This document shows, one piece after another, positions 58,009 through 64,000 of a stretch of DNA of 64,000 nucleotides. The notes under the pieces were generated by a model. That model saw only the letters and a list, made by a program, of their open reading frames with translations, ran no database searches and had not been told where the DNA came from. The position numbers and the translations under genes are program-made. Numbering within the stretch: position 1 is the stretch's first letter; each line of letters opens with the position of its first letter. The stretch is from Acarospora socialis (lineage: Eukaryota; Ascomycota; Lecanoromycetes; Acarosporales; Acarosporaceae): assembly GCA_025617375.2 (NCBI GenBank), contig JAMYGW020000008.1, positions 992,001 to 1,056,000 on the forward strand, read 5' to 3'.

Positions 58009-59176
58009 TCAATCTGCTCTTCTCCTGTTACTGCGGTTGTTTTGGTCGAGTAATTTTGCGTCAGAGCTCGGGGATCGGGATGTTGTTGAGGGCTTCTAGC
58101 GCTGGATTTCATGTGGTATCTATACCCAGTTACTCGGTTCTGGCGAATGTTCGTTTTCCTACAGGCTGTATCTACAGCATTCAAAAACTCCACGCGGCGG
58201 ACGGCGTGAATGGTGGAGCGTGATATCAGATTCAAAGTCATGTTCCAAAGGACTCTAAAATCAATGGCGTGATCCTCGTTTGTCCTGGCAGGTTGGCCGA
58301 ATTGTGATGTATTCAATGCCCAAGGTATCCCTGATCGTACTTAGATATATTATCTACATCGGACGACCTCCCAGGACTCGCGCTGTGCTTTGAAAATCTT
58401 TCTATCTCTACTACCCTGCCATTTGTCTAACACACCGGTAACCATTGAGTAGTGCTTATGGCCGTGGAGTCTGGGATGGGAGGGTCATGGCAGAAGAGCA
58501 AACGAGATAGCGGGTGTGGCAAGGACCGGGCGAGGAGGAAGCAGGGCAGATAGCCGGCAAAGCCTGAGCAGGGCGGTGGGCAGGAGCAGTCGAAGAAAAA
58601 GAAAGGCTGAGAGGGTGGGAATTAACGGTACGGTGAATGGGGATATCTAATCCAGTCCATCCTTCGCAGTAGCACTAACCACCAGCTCTAGGTCTCTGAT
58701 TGATCATCTAGTTCGACGTCGGGCACTAACAAGTACTCCTTGAACTTAGGCTTGTCCGTCTCCCTACCGAGATCCTCACACCTCCATACCTCAACATCAA
58801 GACCCCCAGTTAACCCGCCTACCCTCCAGTCGGGCAGCAACCCCCCTCCCCCGTTCAAGACCTTCACCAGCGGGCCGACCCTAACCCTAGCCTTGACGGC
58901 TACCAGCTGAGGTCCGCCGGCGGCGAGTGTGACGAAGAATCGAGTTCTGGGGCTTTGTTCTGGAGCCTTTGGGAGTGATGTAAGACAGTCGTGTCGGTTG
59001 GCGTGGACGGTGGGGCTGTGATTCCGGTTGGTCTTGAAATGTCAGCTCTGTACTGGTTGCACTGTAGCGCCAAGCTTTCAGCGGACGGGTCTTCGTTATC
59101 ACTTTGCAACTATCATGATATACTACTATGTCAAACCACATATCATCCATAACCCAAACCAGATAACTCATCGCAC
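58009..59176. other. 1.2-kb convergent spacer before REV1
   Basis: Lies between two converging genes. No exon, RNA gene or repeat family recognised. Confidence 0.45.
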
Positions 59177-62100
59177 CTAGAATTCCACCCTCCCAAGCCC
59201 TCTCTGCCTCACCATATCCTGGACCCCATCCCCCACCGTCTCCAAAGCCTCCCGCCATGCAGCGTGTCCTTGCTCATGCCCGTCGCCCTCGCCGCCACTA
59301 CCGCCACCTTCATCAACCTCCCACCCCAACCACTTCACCAACGCCACCGCCTTACTCATATCCCTCTCCTCCACCACCACCCGTCCAAGATACTTCACCA
59401 ACGCCTCCACATCCTCCTTATACGGCCCATCGTCCACAAACTCCCTATACCACGCGCTCACCGCATCGCGCAACTCCGGCAACGCGGACAACTTCCTCGC
59501 CGTGAACGTCGGTTTCGCCGGGCGAGGCGGGAGACGCAGCCGTCTTTGGCCACCGCCAGGAGGGTTCTGGTTGGGATGTAGGCGGTTGGGCCGTTTCTTC
59601 GCGGCCAGGTCGATCCCGCCTCGTTTCTTGAGGCGGTCGCGGCGCTGCTGGGCCAGAACCTCGCGGCGGATGTCTTCGGGCAGGGCGTCGAGGAAGTCCG
59701 GGGAGACTTCTTCGGACTCGCTTTCGGTTGTGGTTGCGCCGCGGTTGGCGGGTTTGAGGTGGCTGATGGAGAGACGGGTTGCGACGAAGTTGGACTGGGT
59801 GAGGGTGGAGTTGCTGTCGAATTTGGGGGCGGTTCCCCGGCTGCGGGAGAGGAGGCCGATGCGACGTTTTGTGGGGGTTGTTGGTTTGCGGGGTGGGGCG
59901 ATGGAGCGGACTTTGCGTGGGGATTGCGGGAGGAGGCTTTGGTTTCGGACTTTACGGGGGGACTTGGTGTAGAAGTTCATGATTTCGGCACGTACGTCGT
60001 CTGGTAAGGCGTTTAGGGTTTCTGGGTCGAGTTGGGATAAATTCGGTAGCTCGTCCGGCGGTAACGTTGGCCTGTTGGGTGGAGGATCTCCCAGAGGTGT
60101 CTGCGGTCTGGAGGAATCCTTTGATGTGGAAGAGTCTTGTCGTGTGAACTTGGATCGTATGTCATCAGGGAGCTCCGCAAGAACGGTAGGATCAACTTGA
60201 GTAGGGAGCACAAATTGGGTACCGAGAGTGTTGAGGAGCGGTTTCTGAGTGCCAACGTTCGGTAGCTCAGAGACAGTCGCGGCGGCGGGATGTCCACTGG
60301 CCAATTGAGGCTTGCGTGGACTTTCAATATCCTCTAAGATCGGGTCTTCGGAGTCCACCGGCTCTAGCCTCGACCGCGCTGCTGAGGTCTTGAATTGCAG
60401 ACGCTTCTGACTGCTTTCTGGCTGACCATCTGAGAATCCTCTGAGCGGCTCCAGTTTCGTCATCTGTATCCCAATACCCCTCAGCTCACCAGGAGAGAAT
60501 CCAAATCCTTTCAAGATGGAGATAGCTTCTCTCCTGATGACCTCGTTGGCATTAGTTGCAACGCCTAAGATCAAGCTCTTGTTGTAAGTATCGCATTTGC
60601 CGTGGCCGAGATGCTTCGGAGGATCCAGTGGTGCGTCTGCAGCTCGTCTCATTATCTTCATAGTCAATTGCCGTCCTTTGACCTTCTGCTCCAAGAGCCG
60701 CCGGTGTAGCTCATCGCATAAGCTTTGCACGAATTCCTCTGCTTGTTCTTGGGTAACGAAACGTATACCCCAATTTACTTCTGCCGACACAGACTTCCGT
60801 ATCACTTGTTCCCCGACTTCGGTACGATCAATGCCACGGGAGTAGTCCCAAATCTTCTCGCCAGTCTTGGGCCCAAGCGTAGATATTAGCTTCTCCCTTG
60901 AGACTCCGCGAATATCTTTGACGAATTTCACCCCAATCTCCTCAAGTTTGCCGCCGATGCTATACGCCACACCTGGCAGGTCTTGAACGGTAAATCCACC
61001 GAGAAAGTCGAGTACTTCCTCGGGTTTAACCTGGTATTGACCGGCAGGCTTAGCTTTCCTCAAGGCAACTTTAGCAAGCAAGATGTTACCGCCAATCCCG
61101 ACAGAAACAGCACACCCTGTATCAAGTCTGATTCGATCCCGGAGCCCTTGAGCAATCTCTTCAGCTTTCGCTTGTTCTCGCCAGATACTTCCCTCCGAAA
61201 CGGCTTTGGCATCATGTCCACCCGCTGCCAAACACGCGGTGGTGACATCTACCAGAGCCTCATCGACGCTGACGCTTTGCACAATGCCTCCAGTGGACAG
61301 AATGGCGTCGTAAAAGCTCCTGCTAGCTTCTTCGTAGGCTGGAAAGTCATACGGCAGCACTTTGAGATCTCGGCACAGCTGCTGAGCGGCTTTCATCCAC
61401 ATCCCATTCTTGATACCAAACTTTCTTGCCGGATAGTTGCAACTTGCAATTTCGGAGCCGGACCCGCCTCCGTGGGCGACGACCGCGGGCTTATCAATAA
61501 ATTGAGGTAGCTTCTTCAGCGAGACTGCCGCAAAGAAGCTATCGAAATCTACATGGAGAATATATCTGCGGCTGCCAGGAGTACGCCTTGGCCGAGCTTT
61601 CTGAGACAGCGACTTTTCTGCAGTCAACGCCTGGAGCTGTGCCTTAAGGTCGGCTTTCCAAGTTGAGAGGTGGTGCAGACGCGATTCTTGATAATACTGC
61701 TTCAGAAAATCGGGATTGACGACGGTGGATTTCCAAACGCGCGGGTCCGCTAGAAGGAGGGCGTTATGCTCTTCAGCAGTCATTTTCGCTTTCTTTGCCG
61801 ACGGCATCTCATCCATGCTATTGTCATGGGTGAGAGGGCTTGGAGGATCACATGGCTCAGTTTCGTCAGTTGTGCCATCTGTGCCGGCTGTTTCTTCCCT
61901 CTCCAGGATAATGCTATTGTCGCAAGGGTTTTGTTCATCGAACGACCTGTACTCCAAACCTTGAGCGGAATCAGTGCACGGTGTTTCACTTGTTCCAAGT
62001 GGCGCCGGCCCCTGTGAATCTGGATATCGGACATCTGAAAGCAGGTCTAACGACTCCGAAGTCTTTGCCTGAGAGAAGAGAGGCTTCACAGAGTGTTCAT

Positions 62101-62773
62101 CGTCTTGATTGACCACCAATCTCTGGGCGCTTGGTATCAAGCTTCGTGTAATGCTATTCAAATCTTCCTGTTCGGCACTAGATAGCTCTTGTGCTAACCC
62201 CTTGACCTGACTGGTATACCAGCTGTTATCAGTCTGATCCCTATATCCTCTCTGCTCGCTATTCGCTTGGCTGGCAATCTTCCCATCATTAAGGCTAAGA
62301 ATTTGCTGTCCAGCGCCTTCATCCACTACCCTGTATGCATCCCATGGTAGGAGCCTCCCAGCCTTGACGCTGTCTACCACCCATGCCGGCTTCACGATCC
62401 GGTATCTTCGAAACTCAATCTTTTTCTTGGGTGTAAGATTGCTGGCGATGATGTGAGTGACCGTTGTCTTTCCGTCCAGATATTGCATGAAACCTCCACC
62501 GTAGCTCACGATCAAGGCATGAAGGTCGTTTAACGATGGCTGCGTGTAACCGTTGACATGGGCTACTATTCCGCGAAAGATGGGTGGATTGCCCGTGGAG
62601 GTAGACCGCCGCTCAGCATCAAGATTCTGTAGCTTGATCTTTTTGCGTCGGAAGTAGTCGGTGAAGCCACCGAAGCGTGACGGCTCGTATTCCTCGCCCT
62701 TTTCATCCTCAAAGGTATGCTTCTCAATCCGTTTGCGTACAGCGGTAGAGTTGGAATCCAACCGTGAACCCAT
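59177..62773 (-). CDS. REV1: Translesion DNA polymerase Rev1
   Basis: Y-family deoxycytidyl transferase and scaffold for polymerase zeta in damage bypass. Single exon, 1198 residues. Order of domains: BRCT (about 65-150; PPIFRGIVAHVNGYT ... RIVKPAWVVDSVKAGRLLPW); polymerase core (about 405-760) with YILHVDFDSFFAAVSLKK carrying the first metal ligand and SVSVDEALVDVT carrying the Asp-Glu pair; little-finger region; ubiquitin-binding motifs with LPDDIRSKF, LPDDVRAEI and LPEDIRREV; and the C-terminal Rev7/polymerase-binding domain (LRDAVSAWYREF ... LVKYLGRVVVEERDMSKAVALVKWLGWEVD). GIDRTEV and the N-digit region RFGGFTDYFRRKKIKLQ also fit. Nuclear action is expected. No residue of the active site appears lost. 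Confidence 0.95.
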   Translation of the reverse strand: MGSRLDSNSTAVRKRIEKHTFEDEKGEEYEPSRFGGFTDYFRRKKIKLQNLDAERRSTSTGNPPIFRGIVAHVNGYTQPSLNDLHALIVSYGGGFMQYLDGKTTVTHIIASNLTPKKKIEFRRYRIVKPAWVVDSVKAGRLLPWDAYRVVDEGAGQQILSLNDGKIASQANSEQRGYRDQTDNSWYTSQVKGLAQELSSAEQEDLNSITRSLIPSAQRLVVNQDDEHSVKPLFSQAKTSESLDLLSDVRYPDSQGPAPLGTSETPCTDSAQGLEYRSFDEQNPCDNSIILEREETAGTDGTTDETEPCDPPSPLTHDNSMDEMPSAKKAKMTAEEHNALLLADPRVWKSTVVNPDFLKQYYQESRLHHLSTWKADLKAQLQALTAEKSLSQKARPRRTPGSRRYILHVDFDSFFAAVSLKKLPQFIDKPAVVAHGGGSGSEIASCNYPARKFGIKNGMWMKAAQQLCRDLKVLPYDFPAYEEASRSFYDAILSTGGIVQSVSVDEALVDVTTACLAAGGHDAKAVSEGSIWREQAKAEEIAQGLRDRIRLDTGCAVSVGIGGNILLAKVALRKAKPAGQYQVKPEEVLDFLGGFTVQDLPGVAYSIGGKLEEIGVKFVKDIRGVSREKLISTLGPKTGEKIWDYSRGIDRTEVGEQVIRKSVSAEVNWGIRFVTQEQAEEFVQSLCDELHRRLLEQKVKGRQLTMKIMRRAADAPLDPPKHLGHGKCDTYNKSLILGVATNANEVIRREAISILKGFGFSPGELRGIGIQMTKLEPLRGFSDGQPESSQKRLQFKTSAARSRLEPVDSEDPILEDIESPRKPQLASGHPAAATVSELPNVGTQKPLLNTLGTQFVLPTQVDPTVLAELPDDIRSKFTRQDSSTSKDSSRPQTPLGDPPPNRPTLPPDELPNLSQLDPETLNALPDDVRAEIMNFYTKSPRKVRNQSLLPQSPRKVRSIAPPRKPTTPTKRRIGLLSRSRGTAPKFDSNSTLTQSNFVATRLSISHLKPANRGATTTESESEEVSPDFLDALPEDIRREVLAQQRRDRLKKRGGIDLAAKKRPNRLHPNQNPPGGGQRRLRLPPRPAKPTFTARKLSALPELRDAVSAWYREFVDDGPYKEDVEALVKYLGRVVVEERDMSKAVALVKWLGWEVDEGGGSGGEGDGHEQGHAAWREALETVGDGVQDMVRQRGLGRVEF

Positions 62774-63211
62774 ATCATCAGCGCTCCGTCTCGTTCAACA
62801 TCGCAGTCGTCAACTGACGTGACACTCGTAGATCGCAGGACCACAACCGTCCACTGGTCATAATAATAGCAGTCACCGGTAGGTACAATAGTGAAGAGAA
62901 GATTATGCGTCATGAGACGGTTTTCCTTAGTTCTTTGTAGGAGGTGCTTCGCTCGTTATCGATAACGGAGGTTAAACGGCTACATAGTTATTCCGGGTTT
63001 AGCGTGATTCGATACACAGACGATAACGCTAAAAATGTTCGTTTCGAACTTTTCGAGCTATTGGCTTTTCTTCAACACCGCTGCTTTTCGTGCATAACAA
63101 CTTCTCTTCAGCACAATTGATTCTTCTGATCTCGAAGAGTCTTGCAGAACGACTTGCCTGCCGACAGTGCTTCCTATTGATATTAACGGCTTACCCAAAA
63201 GATCAGACGAC
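62774..63211. promoter_or_regulatory. Divergent promoter region REV1 / FKBP
   Basis: 438 bp between two outward-facing starts, so both promoters and leaders lie here. No specific element assigned. Confidence 0.5.
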
Positions 63212-64000
63212 ATGTTGTTACTTCCAGTAGCAGTTTACGGGCTCGAAGTCCCTTGTGGAGATGTTATGATTCCCGCTGTGCCAGACTTCCCAGCTACAGT
63301 AAGCTCTCCACAATTCCAAGACAGCAACCAGAGCGTAGTTTCTGTGCAGCAGCTTGCCTGTCCGGCCTGCTAGCATGATGACAATGTTTATATCGAGTCA
63401 CTAACACTGGCCAGTTTCGAATCACAATGGCTGCGATAGATCCAAGCGCTCCAGCCGAGTTAGACGGAGCCACAGATGCTGATACCCCTGCTAGAGCAAC
63501 GCTCAAGCTCATCCGCCAGCCCCCCGGCATGGACGACGACGATGACTCGGAAGGTGAGTCGGACGAAGAAGACTATCTCAACGCGTTGTTGGATGGTGCT
63601 GATTCCGAAGACGAGGATGATGAGGATGACGAGGAAGAGGTGAACGGTGGGCCAAGCGATCCAGCGAAAAGCAAGAAAGCACGCAAAGATGCAGCGGTCG
63701 AGCAATTGAAGCAGGCATTGGCCAATGAGGAGAGCATGGAACTCGACGGACCGAATGGCGTCAATGGCATCTCGCCAAAAGGTAACAAGGGCAAAGCTAA
63801 GGCCACTGGAGACGAAGAAGATAGTGATGAAGATGATGACGACGAAGACTTGGAGCTTGAAGAATTCGTGATCTGCACGCTTGATACTGGCAAGGTATGT
63901 TCCTGGATACTACCGCTCTGTGTTTGGATTATATTACTGATCTGGCTGGCAGAACTATCAACAGCCCCTGGACCTCACAATCGCCGAGGGTGAGCGCGTC
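63212..64000 (+). CDS. Nucleolar FKBP-type prolyl isomerase (Fpr3/Fpr4-like), 5' part
   Basis: Nuclear/nucleolar histone chaperone and peptidyl-prolyl isomerase; the window ends before the FKBP domain. Exons seen: 63212..63298, 63415..63894 and 63953..>64000. The start MLLLPVAVYGLEVPCGD is the conserved nucleoplasmin-like beginning of this family. It continues VMIPAVPDFPA, then across the intron TFRITMAAIDPSAPAELDG and ARATLKLIRQP. Two acidic tracts follow (GMDDDDDSEGESDEED; SEDEDDEDDEEE), then GGPSDPAKSKKARKDA and DLELEEFVICTLDTGKNYQQPLDLTIAEGERV, where the sequence stops. An ATG at 63427 would drop the first 34 residues; the upstream start is preferred because the conserved block begins there. 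Confidence 0.92.

Overview
The window is nuclear DNA of a filamentous ascomycete (Pezizomycotina). The evidence is dense protein-coding genes with GT-AG introns mostly of 50-70 nt, several families confined to or typical of fungi (Pil1-type eisosome protein, SSR4, RTG2, RCR, CYP52-like P450, GH128 cell-wall protein, fungal tyrosinase), and a eukaryotic TPP riboswitch upstream of THI4. I cannot place it below that rank with confidence. No rRNA, tRNA, CRISPR array, retroelement or plasmid feature was found.

Layout. 1-12 kb: 3' part of a CYP52-like P450 (+), a secreted GH20 hexosaminidase (-), the poly(A)-RNA-binding zinc-finger protein NAB2 (+), mitochondrial protoporphyrinogen oxidase HEM14 (+), the exon-junction recycling factor PYM (-), and a tiny five-exon QCR9 (+). 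11.8-12.1 kb: a 327-bp non-autonomous DNA transposon (MITE) with ~56-bp inverted ends and a perfect 9-bp target duplication. 12-25 kb: the N-degron E3 ligase UBR1, a RED/IK-like splicing protein and a secreted GH128 cell-wall protein, all (+). 25-37 kb: proteasome beta5 PRE2, an eisosome PIL1-type protein, a tyrosinase and the SWI/SNF-RSC subunit SSR4, all (-), separated by long gene-poor spacers. 37-48 kb: ISC1 (-) divergent from the COMPASS WD40 protein SWD3 (+), a DAL5-type MFS transporter (+), RTG2 (-), and THI4 (+) with its riboswitch. 49-64 kb: RNA polymerase I subunit RPA135 (-), ARL8 (+), two small single-membrane-pass proteins (RCR-like and fibroin-3-like, +), translesion polymerase REV1 (-), and the 5' part of a nucleolar FKBP prolyl isomerase (+).

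Most genes are conserved housekeeping genes, arranged without operon-like logic. Several divergent pairs share short promoters (PYM/QCR9, ISC1/SWD3, REV1/FKBP). Accessory functions are the P450, the two secreted glycoside hydrolases, the tyrosinase and the MFS transporter; they are scattered and do not form a biosynthetic cluster. The strongest non-coding signals are the THI4 riboswitch, whose core carries CTGAAA where CTGAGA is expected, and the MITE. Gene-structure oddities are a PIL1 start codon split by an intron, very short introns and a 22-nt exon in HEM14, and a 20-nt exon in ARL8. I found no convincing new multi-gene system.
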